Assembly: GCA_913047775.1 (NCBI GenBank)
Contig: CAJWUE010000009.1
Coordinates: 1-37,966, forward strand
Reading direction: 5' to 3'
DNA: 37,966 nucleotides
Origin: GCA-002731945 sp913047775
GTDB lineage: Bacteria > Pseudomonadota > Alphaproteobacteria > MED-G09
Part shown: piece after piece, positions 1 to 8,179 of the stretch
Layout: every line of letters begins with the position of its first letter
Numbering within the stretch: the stretch's first letter is position 1
Translations under genes and position numbers: made by a program
The notes under the pieces: model-generated
The model's database searches: none
Told to the model about the DNA's origin: nothing
The model's input: only the letters and a program-made list of their open reading frames with translations

Positions 1-1
1 A

Positions 2-301
2 ATAGAAATGGGAGTTTTGTGGGATAAGGACGACAGATTAGCTAAAATATTCTTAAAATATTATGAAAATATTTTTATAGGGGACAACAATCCATATAGT
101 GGCCGTTTAAAAAATGATACCCTTTATAAGCATGGAACTAGAAACGGATTACCGCACGTGCTAATAGAATTACGTCAAGATTTGATAAATTCCAAAAATA
201 ATCAAAAATTATGGGTGGATAATATATACAAAACTTTAATTGATAACGCTGATAAGATTGGATTGTTTAAGAGAAAAAAATATGGATCTTTTGTAGATTA
301 A
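2..301 (+). CDS. N-formylglutamate amidohydrolase, C-terminal part (cut by window edge)
   Basis: The reading frame is open from the first bases, so this is the tail of a longer gene, with about 100 residues visible. The segment HGTRNGLPHVLIELRQDLI and the preceding GVLWDKDDRL and NPYSG match the end of the N-formylglutamate amidohydrolase (FGase) family, zinc enzymes that release formate and glutamate from N-formylglutamate in histidine degradation. The family is about 250-290 residues long, so most of the protein, including the metal site, lies upstream. The ATG at base 8 is internal and should not be taken as the start. The DUF1244 gene follows 16 bases later on the same strand, a pairing I recall from other alphaproteobacteria. 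Some family members act on other formyl-amide substrates. Confidence 0.8.
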   Translation: MEMGVLWDKDDRLAKIFLKYYENIFIGDNNPYSGRLKNDTLYKHGTRNGLPHVLIELRQDLINSKNNQKLWVDNIYKTLIDNADKIGLFKRKKYGSFVD

Positions 302-317
302 TATTTTAGGAGAAAAA

Positions 318-563
318 ATGGACATAAACAAGAAAACAGAAATAGAGGCTGCAACCTTTAGACGGGTTTTGAAACATTTCCAAAAAAGGACAGATGTACA
401 AAATATTGATGTAATGAATGTAGCTGGGTTTTGTAGAAACTGTCTTTCCAGATGGTATAGAGAAGAAGCTATCGCTCTTAATGAAGAAGTATCTCTAGAG
501 CAAGCAAGAGAGATTGTTTACGATATGAGTTACAAAGACTGGAAAGAAAAATTTCAAAAATAA
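318..563 (+). CDS. DUF1244 family protein
   Basis: This 81-residue cytoplasmic protein has the DUF1244 hallmark: an N-terminal amphipathic helix with FRRLxxH-like character (FRRVLKHFQKRTDVQNIDVM), then the motif GFCRNCLSRWY around residues 37-47, and a C-terminal stretch ending YKDWKEKFQK. The two cysteines of CRNC could bind metal, but no function is established to my knowledge. An AGGAGAA Shine-Dalgarno sequence sits a few bases before the ATG. It probably forms a two-gene unit with the amidohydrolase upstream. Length is near the family norm of about 100 residues. Confidence 0.85.
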   Translation: MDINKKTEIEAATFRRVLKHFQKRTDVQNIDVMNVAGFCRNCLSRWYREEAIALNEEVSLEQAREIVYDMSYKDWKEKFQK

Positions 564-625
564 CTAGAAAACTTAAATTTTATATCGTAACACAGTGTTC
601 TTGTTTTTTGTTTTAGATAGGGTTT

Positions 626-1741
626 ATGAAAATATCAGTATTAAAAGAAAGAGATCCTCTCGAAAAAAGAGTTGCATTGGTCCCAGACACTGCTAAGAAA
701 CTTATATCGAAAGGACATGAGGTTTATATTGAGACCAAAGCGGGTAGCACAAGTCTTTTTTCAGACAAAGCTTATGAAGATGTAGGAGCTAAAATCTCTA
801 ACTTAGATCAAATTCTTGATAATAGCGGTATACTCTTGTCAGTTAATATGCCCAGTGAAGAGATTCTCTCTGATTTAAAACCACATACAAATTTAGTAGG
901 GTTATTAAGTCCTTATAGAAATAAAGATATTTTAAAATTGTTAGCTAGAAAATCTATAAACGCTTTTTCTATGGAATTAGTTCCTAGAATTTCTAGAGCT
1001 CAACAAATTGATGCTTTGTCCTCACAATCAAATTTGGCTGGTTATCGTGCAATAATTCTTTCGAGTTTTCTTTATTCTAAATCTATGCCGATGATGATGA
1101 CTGCCGCTGGAACTGTGGCTCCTGCAAAAGTCTTTATTATGGGAGTTGGTGTTGCGGGACTTCAAGCTATAGCTACAGCAAAAAGGCTAGGAGCTGTAGT
1201 TTCAGCAACTGATGTTAGGAAAGCAGCAGCAGAACAATGTGAAAGCTTGGGAGCATCTTTTATAATGGTAGACACAGATGAGGATGCAGAGGATGATTCA
1301 GGATATGCTAAAGAAATGTCCGAAGAGCATCTAAAGGAACAAAGAAAATTAGTTGCTGAACATATTAAAAATCAAGACATAATAGTTTGCTCTGCACTTG
1401 TACCTGGGAAAAAGGCTCCTATTTTGATAAGTGAACAAGAAGCTTTGTCAATGAAAGCAGGCTCGATTATTGTGGATATGGCAATAGAATATGGAGGAAA
1501 TTGTGAGTTATCCAAATCAGGAGAAATTGTAGAGGTGAATGATATAAAAATTGTTGGAGATTTATCATTAATAGGTGGTATTGCGCCCGATGCTTCAAAC
1601 CTTTATTCAAGAAATTTATTCTCATTTTTAGAACTTCTTGTAGATCCTAAAAATAAAGACAAGATTTGTTTAGATGATGAAGTGGTATCCACTACGTCCA
1701 TAGTAAAAGATAGTAAAATTCGTGAAGATTTTAATAATTAA
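626..1741 (+). CDS. pntAA: NAD(P) transhydrogenase alpha subunit, part 1 (NAD-binding domain I)
   Basis: This is the soluble NAD(H)-binding component of the proton-translocating transhydrogenase, which uses the proton gradient to move hydride from NADH to NADP+ and so supplies NADPH. The N-terminal KERDPLEKRVALVPD (residues 7-21) is typical of the alanine dehydrogenase/PNT fold. RISRAQQIDALSSQSNLAGY near residues 121-140 and the dinucleotide-binding GVGVAG at 173-178 are family landmarks. The 371-residue length fits the split alpha subunit of alphaproteobacteria, in which the membrane part is a separate gene, found here 14 bases downstream. The three genes almost certainly form one operon. 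A short inverted repeat (589-599) lies upstream of the start, with no clear role. Confidence 0.95.
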   Translation: MKISVLKERDPLEKRVALVPDTAKKLISKGHEVYIETKAGSTSLFSDKAYEDVGAKISNLDQILDNSGILLSVNMPSEEILSDLKPHTNLVGLLSPYRNKDILKLLARKSINAFSMELVPRISRAQQIDALSSQSNLAGYRAIILSSFLYSKSMPMMMTAAGTVAPAKVFIMGVGVAGLQAIATAKRLGAVVSATDVRKAAAEQCESLGASFIMVDTDEDAEDDSGYAKEMSEEHLKEQRKLVAEHIKNQDIIVCSALVPGKKAPILISEQEALSMKAGSIIVDMAIEYGGNCELSKSGEIVEVNDIKIVGDLSLIGGIAPDASNLYSRNLFSFLELLVDPKNKDKICLDDEVVSTTSIVKDSKIREDFNN

Positions 1742-1755
1742 AATAGGATAAGGTT

Positions 1756-2067
1756 ATGGACATAAGTCCGATAGTTTTTTACGGAAGTATTTTTATTTTG
1801 GCAATTTTTATTGGCTATTATGTAGTATGGTCAGTAACATCTGCACTTCACACCCCTCTTATGTCTGTTACGAATGCAATTTCTGCAGTAATTATTGTTG
1901 GAGCTATAATTGCCATAGGCGCAGATATTGAGGGTCCTTTAGGCTTAATATCTAGAATTGTTTCCTTTTTTGCTCTCATATTTGCATCAATTAACATCTT
2001 TGGAGGTTTTCTTGTGACCCAAAGAATGCTCGGAATGTATAAGAAAAAGGTTAGAAAAGATGAGTAA
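1756..2067 (+). CDS. pntAB: NAD(P) transhydrogenase alpha subunit, part 2 (membrane domain)
   Basis: A 103-residue membrane protein with about three hydrophobic segments and a basic C-terminus (YKKKVRKDE). The stretch VTSALHTPLMSVTNAISAVI (about residues 27-46) is the conserved signature of the second half of the alpha subunit. Together with the membrane domain of PntB it forms the proton channel. It sits between pntAA and pntB, and its last 8 bases overlap the start of pntB, which implies translational coupling. Length and content match the separate PntAB protein of Rhodospirillum-type transhydrogenases. Confidence 0.95.
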   Translation: MDISPIVFYGSIFILAIFIGYYVVWSVTSALHTPLMSVTNAISAVIIVGAIIAIGADIEGPLGLISRIVSFFALIFASINIFGGFLVTQRMLGMYKKKVRKDE

Positions 2068-3460
2068 TGACCTAACATCCATTCTATATCTTACATCAGG
2101 TATCTTATTTGTTTTGGCTATAAGGAGCCTTTCATCACCAGAGACTGCGCGTGTAGGTAATTATCTAGGCATGTTTGGAATGTTTTTGGCTTTTCTTGTT
2201 ACAATTGTAAATCTTGATAATCACCATTTGATTAACTGGATTCTTATCGTTTCAGGAATAACTATAGGTGCAACAATAGGTGGAATCTTATCAAAGAAAG
2301 TCGCGATGACGGACATGCCTCAGATGGTAGCCGCGTTAAACTCTATGGGAGGTTTATCCGCAGTATTTGTAGCCTGGGCAGCATTTTTATCTCCTGAATC
2401 ATTTGGCCTAATGTACGAGGGAAATATTAAAACTCTCAGCTTAATAGAAATGCTATTAGGCATTTTAATTGGATCAATAACTTTTTCTGGCTCAGTGATA
2501 GCTTTTTTGAAACTTCAAGGGACAATGACTGGTGCTCCCATTATTTTACCATTTAGACATCTATTAAATATCTTACTTTTAGGTTTTTTTCTTATTGGCG
2601 CTTTTTCTATGTTTCTCGAGATTCAATTAAATCAAACTAAATTATTTTTAATTATAACAATTTTAGCTTTGTCTCTCGGTCTATTATTGATCATTCCAAT
2701 TGGCGGAGCAGATATGCCTGTTGTAATTTCAATGTTAAACTCTTATTCAGGTTTTGCTGCAGCAATTATAGGTTTCACCTTAGGAAATCTTGCATTAGTT
2801 ATAACTGGTGCATTGGTAGGCTCTTCAGGAGCAATTCTATCCTACATTATGTGTAAAGCGATGAACCGTTCCTTTATAGCTGTGATTATGGGTGGTTTCG
2901 GGGAAGAATCGATCGGAATATCTAGCAATGAAAATAAACCTGTTAAGATAGGATCGGCAGATGATGCCTCTTTCATATTAAAAAATGCTAGTTCTATAAT
3001 AATTGTTCCAGGATATGGTATGGCAGTGGCAAGAGCTCAAAATGCTTTAAAAGAAATGACTGATAAACTGAAAAAAATGGGTATTAAGGTTTCTTATGCT
3101 ATTCATCCAGTCGCTGGAAGAATGCCAGGGCATATGAATGTTTTGTTGGCAGAAGCAGATGTTTCCTATGATGAAATATTTGAACTAAATGAAATAAATT
3201 CGGATTTTTCTCAAACAGACGTAGCTTTTGTTCTTGGAGCAAATGATGTTACCAACCCCGCAGCAAAGAATGATCCTCAGAGCCCAATATACGGAATGCC
3301 AATATTAGAAGTAGAAAACGCAAAGACAGTTCTTTTTGTTAAAAGGAGTCTAGGTATTGGCTATGCAGGTATTGATAATGATTTGTTTTATCAGGAAAAT
3401 ACTATGATGTTATTGTCAGACGCAAAGAAAATGACAGAAGAAATATCCTCAAATTTATAA
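2060..3460 (+). CDS. pntB: NAD(P) transhydrogenase beta subunit
   Basis: This 466-residue protein combines a polytopic membrane domain (about residues 1-290, including MTDMPQMVAALNSMGGLSA) with a C-terminal NADP(H)-binding domain III. Domain III shows GYGMAVARAQNAL near residues 317-330, HPVAGRMPGHMNVLLAEA, and GANDVTNPAAKNDPQSPIYG, all diagnostic of PntB. It completes the inner-membrane transhydrogenase with PntAA and PntAB and is the last gene of that operon. It ends 3 bases before the convergent rpsU stop codon, and I see no hairpin terminator between them. Confidence 0.95.
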   Translation: MSNDLTSILYLTSGILFVLAIRSLSSPETARVGNYLGMFGMFLAFLVTIVNLDNHHLINWILIVSGITIGATIGGILSKKVAMTDMPQMVAALNSMGGLSAVFVAWAAFLSPESFGLMYEGNIKTLSLIEMLLGILIGSITFSGSVIAFLKLQGTMTGAPIILPFRHLLNILLLGFFLIGAFSMFLEIQLNQTKLFLIITILALSLGLLLIIPIGGADMPVVISMLNSYSGFAAAIIGFTLGNLALVITGALVGSSGAILSYIMCKAMNRSFIAVIMGGFGEESIGISSNENKPVKIGSADDASFILKNASSIIIVPGYGMAVARAQNALKEMTDKLKKMGIKVSYAIHPVAGRMPGHMNVLLAEADVSYDEIFELNEINSDFSQTDVAFVLGANDVTNPAAKNDPQSPIYGMPILEVENAKTVLFVKRSLGIGYAGIDNDLFYQENTMMLLSDAKKMTEEISSNL

Positions 3461-3463
3461 AAA

Positions 3464-3706
3464 TTAGAATTCCTTATTATAGGGAGTCTTTTTTGGCATA
3501 GGAATTAACCCTTCTCGCATAGCTCTTTTACGTGAAAGTTTTCTAGCCCTACGGATTGCCTCAGATTTTTCTCGAGCTTTCCTTTCAGAAGGTTTTTCGT
3601 AGCTATTTCTCAATTTAACTTCTCGAAAAATACCCTCTCTTTGCATCTTCTTTTTTAACACACGAAGTGCTTGCTCTACATTATTATCTCGAACTGAAAC
3701 TTCCAT
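3464..3706 (-). CDS. rpsU: 30S ribosomal protein bS21
   Basis: An 80-residue, strongly basic protein that begins MEVSVRDNNVEQALRVLKKK and continues with FREVKLRNSYEKPSERK, the standard bS21 pattern. It binds the 30S subunit near the 3' end of 16S rRNA and helps initiation. The tail is slightly longer than in enteric bacteria and ends in MPKKTPYNKEF, which is usual for alphaproteobacteria. It lies 82 bases downstream of purK on the same strand; it may be read from that operon or from its own promoter in the short AT-rich gap. Confidence 0.95.
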   Translation of the reverse strand: MEVSVRDNNVEQALRVLKKKMQREGIFREVKLRNSYEKPSERKAREKSEAIRRARKLSRKRAMREGLIPMPKKTPYNKEF

Positions 3707-3788
3707 AAAAGATATAATTCCTTATAACAAGGTTTCTGATTATCAAAAGTTATTAATAATGTCTAGTTTTGAAATAAATATAATGAAA

Positions 3789-4862
3789 TTAAAGGTTTTT
3801 GGGTAACTCATCTTTTTCATATATGTATGTAACGTGGCCCATCTTTCTGCCATCTTTAATATTTTTTTTCTTGTATAAGTGAACAAATTCATTAGATTCT
3901 TCGCTTTTATTAGTCCAAGCCTTTATTTCATCTCCGATTATATTAATCATGTGAGCATCAAATAAAAAAGATGGATCTTGCACTTCTTCATCTATAACAC
4001 ATCTTAAATGCTGTTCAAATTGACTGACAGAACATCCTTCGATGGTCCAGTGGCCAGAATTATGAACCCTAGGAGCTATTTCATTAACCAAAACCTCATC
4101 TTTTGTTACAAAAAATTCAATTGAAAGGACTCCAACATGATTCAACTCTTTAATAATGATCCTAGATATTTCTTGAATCTTAGTTGCTAAATCTTCCTCC
4201 AATGCTGCGGGCGCAAAAGTATGCTTAAGAATATGATTTTCATGAATGTTTCTCACAATTGGGTATATTGCAATATTTCCATAAGAGTCTCTCGCTATTA
4301 TTTGTGAAACCTCAAACTCGAAATCAATTTTTTTTTCTATTATTGATTTAGATTTTACTTTTTTAAAATAGAAAATTGGATCAATTGTTTTTTTTATATT
4401 TATCTGACCTTTTCCATCATATCCCAAGGTACGGGTTTTTAGAATGCTTTCTCCAAACTTATCTTGCGCTCTTGAAATATCTTCTGGTGAAGTTACTTGA
4501 ACATAAGGTGCTATTTTAATATTTAAGTTGTCTAGAAATCTTTTTTCTAACAATCTGTCTTGGCTTTTTTCCAGACTTAATTTTCCAGGCCTTATTTTTG
4601 ATTTGTTAGTTAGACTATTAATAGTCTCTAAAGGAATGTTCTCGAATTCATATGTTATAAAATCAACGGATTTTTCAAATTGCAAAATATCGTCTTCATT
4701 CATGTAATCAGCATTAGTAAAAAAATCTGAATGAAATTGAGCAGGTGCATTTGTATCCGGACAAAAAATATGGGTTCTAACTTTTAATTTTTTTGCGGCT
4801 TCGCAAAGCATCATACCTAGTTGACCACCGCCAAAGATTCCAACAATAATGTTTTTACGCAT
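3789..4862 (-). CDS. purK: 5-(carboxyamino)imidazole ribonucleotide synthase (N5-CAIR synthase)
   Basis: PurK uses ATP to carboxylate aminoimidazole ribonucleotide to N5-CAIR, the substrate of PurE, in purine synthesis. The protein of 357 residues has the N-terminal glycine-rich loop GIFGGGQLGMM (8-18), a central ATP-grasp region with LGYDGKGQ, and the C-terminal EIAPRVHNSGHWTIEGC signature specific to PurK. Its start lies inside the end of purE (8-base overlap), so the two are probably translationally coupled. Confidence 0.95.
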   Translation of the reverse strand: MRKNIIVGIFGGGQLGMMLCEAAKKLKVRTHIFCPDTNAPAQFHSDFFTNADYMNEDDILQFEKSVDFITYEFENIPLETINSLTNKSKIRPGKLSLEKSQDRLLEKRFLDNLNIKIAPYVQVTSPEDISRAQDKFGESILKTRTLGYDGKGQINIKKTIDPIFYFKKVKSKSIIEKKIDFEFEVSQIIARDSYGNIAIYPIVRNIHENHILKHTFAPAALEEDLATKIQEISRIIIKELNHVGVLSIEFFVTKDEVLVNEIAPRVHNSGHWTIEGCSVSQFEQHLRCVIDEEVQDPSFLFDAHMINIIGDEIKAWTNKSEESNEFVHLYKKKNIKDGRKMGHVTYIYEKDELPKNL

Positions 4863-5358
4863 TTTTAGGTCTTAAAGGAACATTTTCAGTTAAATTATCT
4901 CTCCAATTTTCGATCTTTGTTTCATAGAATTTGTTAGAAAGAGAAATTATTGATACAGCTAAAATGGCAGCATTCTTCGCACCAGCTTGTCCAATGGCCA
5001 ATGTTCCCACGGGTACGCCTGCCGGCATTTGAGCTATAGACAAAAGACTGTCTATTCCTTTTAGAGATTTACTTTCTATTGGCACCCCCAAAACAGGCAA
5101 AGATGTTAGCGAGGCAACCATTCCAGGAAGGTGAGCAGCACCTCCTGCACCAGCTATTATAACTTTTAAACCAGATTTCTTAGCTTTTTTAGAAAAGCTA
5201 TAAAGTCTTTTGGGCGTTCTATGTGCTGATATTATCTTCTTTTCATAAGGAATATTCAATTCTTTTAGAAAATCTGCTGCCTCTTTCATCGTTGCCCAAT
5301 CTGACTGACTTCCCATTACAATAGAGATAAGAGCTTTCTTTTGAGATTGGCTTGCCAA
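4855..5358 (-). CDS. purE: N5-CAIR mutase (class I PurE)
   Basis: PurE rearranges N5-CAIR to CAIR. The 167-residue protein has the class I motifs IVMGSQSDWATM near the N-terminus, SAHRTP in the middle and GAGGAAHLPGMVASLT for substrate binding. Presence of PurK next door supports the two-step bacterial route rather than class II PurE. It is the upstream gene of the purE-purK pair and lies 19 bases downstream of trcR on the same strand. Confidence 0.95.
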   Translation of the reverse strand: MASQSQKKALISIVMGSQSDWATMKEAADFLKELNIPYEKKIISAHRTPKRLYSFSKKAKKSGLKVIIAGAGGAAHLPGMVASLTSLPVLGVPIESKSLKGIDSLLSIAQMPAGVPVGTLAIGQAGAKNAAILAVSIISLSNKFYETKIENWRDNLTENVPLRPKNA

Positions 5359-5377
5359 AAATCTTAATCCTTAAAAT

Positions 5378-6094
5378 TTATTCTTCTTTTAATTCTTTTA
5401 ATTTCGAAAAAACACTATCTGCATCATAATTTTTCTCTTCAATTTTGTTTTCATGGGAAACTTGTTCATTAGATTCTTCTTCTAAAGTCTCAATAACATT
5501 CTCTTCTTCTGGGGAGTCTATCTTAGTGGCAGATGATTCTTTTTTTGCTTCCTTTTTTCTCTGATTTTCATTTCTCTTGGATGCCTTTATAACTTCTTTA
5601 TCCAGGTCAATTTGAGAACATATGCCCAAAGAAACTGGATCAACGGGATTCAAAAAGGAAGAATTCCAATGGGTTCTGTCCCTTATAGATTGAATAGTAT
5701 TTTTTGTTGTTCCAACAAGACGAGAAATTTGTGCATCCTGCAATTCAGGATGATTTCTTACAAGCCAAAAGATAGCGTCAGGACGTTCTTGTCTTTTTGA
5801 TAAAGGGGTATATTTAGGGCCAATTCTTCTTTTAACTTTAGGTAGATCTTCTCTTTTTTCTACACCATGTAGTTTGCTTTCAGAATTCTTTTGGCATTCT
5901 TCTATTTCTGCCCGCGTTAACTGTCCTGCGGCAATGGGATCAGCACCCTTTATACCGCTTGCCACATCACCGTCAGCTATACCTTGAACTTCAAGAAGAT
6001 GTAGATCACAAAAAACTGCAATTTGTTCAAAAGTAAGAACTGTATTTTCTATTAGCCAAACCGCCGTTGCTTTAGGCATAAGTGGTTGAGACAT
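5378..6094 (-). CDS. trcR: TrcR-type (DUF1013) cell-cycle transcriptional regulator
   Basis: The N-terminus MSQPLMPKATAVWLIENT and the following FEQIAVFCDLHLLEVQGIADG are the signature of the DUF1013 family, conserved in Alphaproteobacteria and named TrcR for a cell-cycle transcriptional regulator. Helix-turn-helix-like segments occur in both halves (including ISRLVGTTKNTIQSIRDRTHW near 125-145). The last 70 or so residues are low-complexity and charged (acidic with lysine runs). Two ATG codons are adjacent; the second (6094) is chosen because it gives the family N-terminus and sits 7 bases from an AGGAG Shine-Dalgarno. The purE-purK pair follows 19 bases downstream. I infer DNA or RNA polymerase association from the family only. 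Confidence 0.85.
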   Translation of the reverse strand: MSQPLMPKATAVWLIENTVLTFEQIAVFCDLHLLEVQGIADGDVASGIKGADPIAAGQLTRAEIEECQKNSESKLHGVEKREDLPKVKRRIGPKYTPLSKRQERPDAIFWLVRNHPELQDAQISRLVGTTKNTIQSIRDRTHWNSSFLNPVDPVSLGICSQIDLDKEVIKASKRNENQRKKEAKKESSATKIDSPEEENVIETLEEESNEQVSHENKIEEKNYDADSVFSKLKELKEE

Positions 6095-6240
6095 CATTTT
6101 TCTCCTAATTTAAAAGATAGCTTTATATAGAATAAAACATATTTTGTAAAAGTTCTATAACATAGATAAATCTAAATTTTTCTATATAATTTTAATTTAA
6201 AAAATGGTTATTCTTTTTAATATGGAAGGTTATGACAATT

Positions 6241-6426
6241 ATGGACGAAGAGCTAATAGAAAAAAAACCAACATTGTCGGCAATAAATAAGGAAAGTCTG
6301 GATGAATTATCTATTGAAGAGTTGGCTTTACGAATTAATATTCTTGAAAGAGAAATAATAAGATGTTCAGAAAAAATAAAATCAAAGGAGAATTCCAAAA
6401 GGAGTGCGGAAGATGTTTTTAAATAA
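6241..6426 (+). CDS. DUF1192 family small protein
   Basis: A 61-residue acidic protein with a predicted coiled coil. SLDELSIEELALRINILEREI followed by a lysine-rich segment and the ending SAEDVFK matches DUF1192, a small alphaproteobacterial family of unknown function. An earlier in-frame ATG exists at 6232, but the only good Shine-Dalgarno (GGAAGG, 6224-6229) is 2 bases from it, too close; the ATG at 6241 also gives the usual MDxE-like family start. The gene is divergent from trcR and convergent with rpmE, 34 bases away. Confidence 0.75.
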   Translation: MDEELIEKKPTLSAINKESLDELSIEELALRINILEREIIRCSEKIKSKENSKRSAEDVFK

Positions 6427-6460
6427 TTTTTTTATTTATAAAACTCTAATCAATAAAAAA

Positions 6461-6751
6461 CTACTCTTCTTTTGGTTCATCCAAAATGTTTTTACTCCCA
6501 TCTTCATTTTTCTGAACAGGCTTCTTTGTTTCTCCAAGAAATCCCTCAAATTTTTTATTAAATCTACCTACCCTTCCATCACGATCAACCAGTTTATGAC
6601 CTCCTCCTATCCAAGCAGGATGAGATATTGGATCAATATCCAACTTTAGGGTTTCGCCTTCTTGACCCCAAGTTGAACGGGTTTCAAAGACAGTACCATC
6701 AGTCATTTCAACCTTTATATTATGATAATTGGGATGTGTATCCTTTTTCAT
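6461..6751 (-). CDS. rpmE: 50S ribosomal protein bL31
   Basis: The start MKKDTHPNYHNIKVEMTDGT and the later DIDPISHPAWIGG identify bL31. No paired cysteines are present, so this is the zinc-free form usual in alphaproteobacteria. At 96 residues it is about 20 longer than the common form because of a charged C-terminal tail (KKPVQKNEDGSKNILDEPK region). It lies 70 bases downstream of the suhB-like gene on the same strand and could be read from the carbon operon or its own promoter. Confidence 0.95.
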   Translation of the reverse strand: MKKDTHPNYHNIKVEMTDGTVFETRSTWGQEGETLKLDIDPISHPAWIGGGHKLVDRDGRVGRFNKKFEGFLGETKKPVQKNEDGSKNILDEPKEE

Positions 6752-6821
6752 CTTAACCTCTAAAATTCAGATTTATATATTGTAACATTGATAAACTTGC
6801 AAGGGAATTCTTGTTTAGATA

Positions 6822-7607
6822 TCAGAGATTGTTAATCTTTCTTAATAATAAATCATGGATTCTTTCATTACCAGCAAGAATATTACCTTTTAAAAGATCA
6901 TCTTTACTGCCATTAATTCCTGTAACTATACCCCCGGCTTCCTTAACGAGTAGAATTCCTGCTGCAATATCCCATTCAGATAGATTTCTTTCCCAAAAAC
7001 CATCGTATCTACCTGCAGCTAACCAAGCTAAATCTAAAGCAGCAGAGCCAGAACGTCTTATGCCGGCCACTAAGGGCATGAATTCTTCAAGCTCTTTGAT
7101 AAAAATTAAGGGATCACCTCTTCCAAGATGCGGAATTCCCGTCACTATTACTGACTCAGATAATTCTTTTCTTCCTGCTATTCTTATTCTTTTATCGTTT
7201 AAATATGCTCCTTTACCTCTTTCGGCTATAAAAAGTTCATCGGTGATTGGTGAATAAACCATTGCCATCTCTAGCTTCCCCTCTACCTCGGCTGCTATAG
7301 AAATGGAGAAGTTAGGATTCCCATGTAAGAAGTTAGTAGTGCCGTCAATAGGGTCGATAATAAATCTATTATTTGAGGCTTTTGATCGGACACTGGCTTT
7401 TTCTTCCATGATAAAGGACCAATCAGGTTTTGCTTTATAGAGCTCATTAAAAATGATTTCTTGAGTGCGTATATCTGCTGAAGAGACAAAATTTGCTGGA
7501 CCCTTAGTACTAACTTGAAGGTTTTCCAATTCGTTAAAGTCCCTTCTTAGTCTCGTAGAAGCTTTTTTGGCTGCTTTTATCATAACATTTAGAAGTGGAG
7601 AAGGCAT
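6822..7607 (-). CDS. suhB: Inositol monophosphatase family protein (SuhB-like)
   Basis: A 261-residue magnesium-dependent phosphatase of the inositol monophosphatase superfamily. The metal-binding motif DPIDGTTN is at 85-92, preceded by the Glu-containing IMEEKA segment at 66-71, and the second signature EWDIAAG is at 211-217. Family members hydrolyse myo-inositol phosphates or related sugar phosphates; bacterial SuhB can also act with transcription elongation factors. The exact substrate cannot be read from sequence. The ATG shares one base with the efp stop codon (TAATG), so the two are likely coupled. Confidence 0.9.
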   Translation of the reverse strand: MPSPLLNVMIKAAKKASTRLRRDFNELENLQVSTKGPANFVSSADIRTQEIIFNELYKAKPDWSFIMEEKASVRSKASNNRFIIDPIDGTTNFLHGNPNFSISIAAEVEGKLEMAMVYSPITDELFIAERGKGAYLNDKRIRIAGRKELSESVIVTGIPHLGRGDPLIFIKELEEFMPLVAGIRRSGSAALDLAWLAAGRYDGFWERNLSEWDIAAGILLVKEAGGIVTGINGSKDDLLKGNILAGNERIHDLLLRKINNL

Positions 7608-8170
7608 TATTCTGTACGTTTTATATAGGATAAATCTGAAGTGTTAATAATAATATTTTCGCCAATCTCAATGAAAGGAGGAACCATTACTCTTAGTCCA
7701 TTTTCAAGTTTAGCAGGTTTATAAGATGCTGCTGCTGTCTGTCCTTTGACAGTAGGTTCAGTTTCGGTGACACATAAAGAAACTTGGTCTGGGAATACTA
7801 TATTTATTGGATCCCCTTCAAAACTTTCTATTTCTAATTCTATTCCTTCTTGAAGAAATGATAACCTTTCCTCCAAAATATCAGTTGAGAGTTGAATTTG
7901 TTCAAAAGTTTCGTTGTCCATAAAATGTGCTGTCTTATCTTCAAGAAAAAGAAACTGATATTTTTTACTTTCAAGTCTTAGTCTTTCTACTGTTTCAGAT
8001 GATCTGAATCGTTCATTTAATTTTGTTCCGTCAGAAGCTTTTTTTAATTCAACTTGAGCGAATGCTCCCCCTTTTCCTGGTTTTACATGAGATATCTTTA
8101 TAGCAATCCATATAACATCTTTATGCCGAATGACATTGCCGGGTCTTATTTCATTTCCATTAATCTTCAT
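7607..8170 (-). CDS. efp: Elongation factor P
   Basis: EF-P rescues ribosomes stalled at consecutive prolines. The 187-residue length is standard and the N-terminal KOW-like domain shows HVKPGKGGAFAQVELK, with the modifiable lysine at K33 in the PGKGG loop (K34 in E. coli). The C-terminal region has the two OB-fold domains, ending with MVPPFIEIGENIIINTSDLSY. A lysine at the tip suggests lysylation-type modification, but the modifying genes are not in the window. It sits between the aldolase gene and suhB in a tightly packed operon. Confidence 0.96.
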   Translation of the reverse strand: MKINGNEIRPGNVIRHKDVIWIAIKISHVKPGKGGAFAQVELKKASDGTKLNERFRSSETVERLRLESKKYQFLFLEDKTAHFMDNETFEQIQLSTDILEERLSFLQEGIELEIESFEGDPINIVFPDQVSLCVTETEPTVKGQTAAASYKPAKLENGLRVMVPPFIEIGENIIINTSDLSYIKRTE

Positions 8171-8179
8171 TCAATATTT

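Noticed and set aside
589..599. Inverted repeat AACACAGTGTT followed by a T-rich run, considered as a terminator after the DUF1244 gene
   Set aside because: With a minimal loop only four pairs remain and the T-rich run is interrupted, too weak to call a terminator or an operator.
6811..7257. Open frame of 148 codons on the plus strand
   Set aside because: It is antisense to the well-supported suhB-like gene, has a serine/proline/isoleucine-rich composition without motifs, and has no ribosome site.
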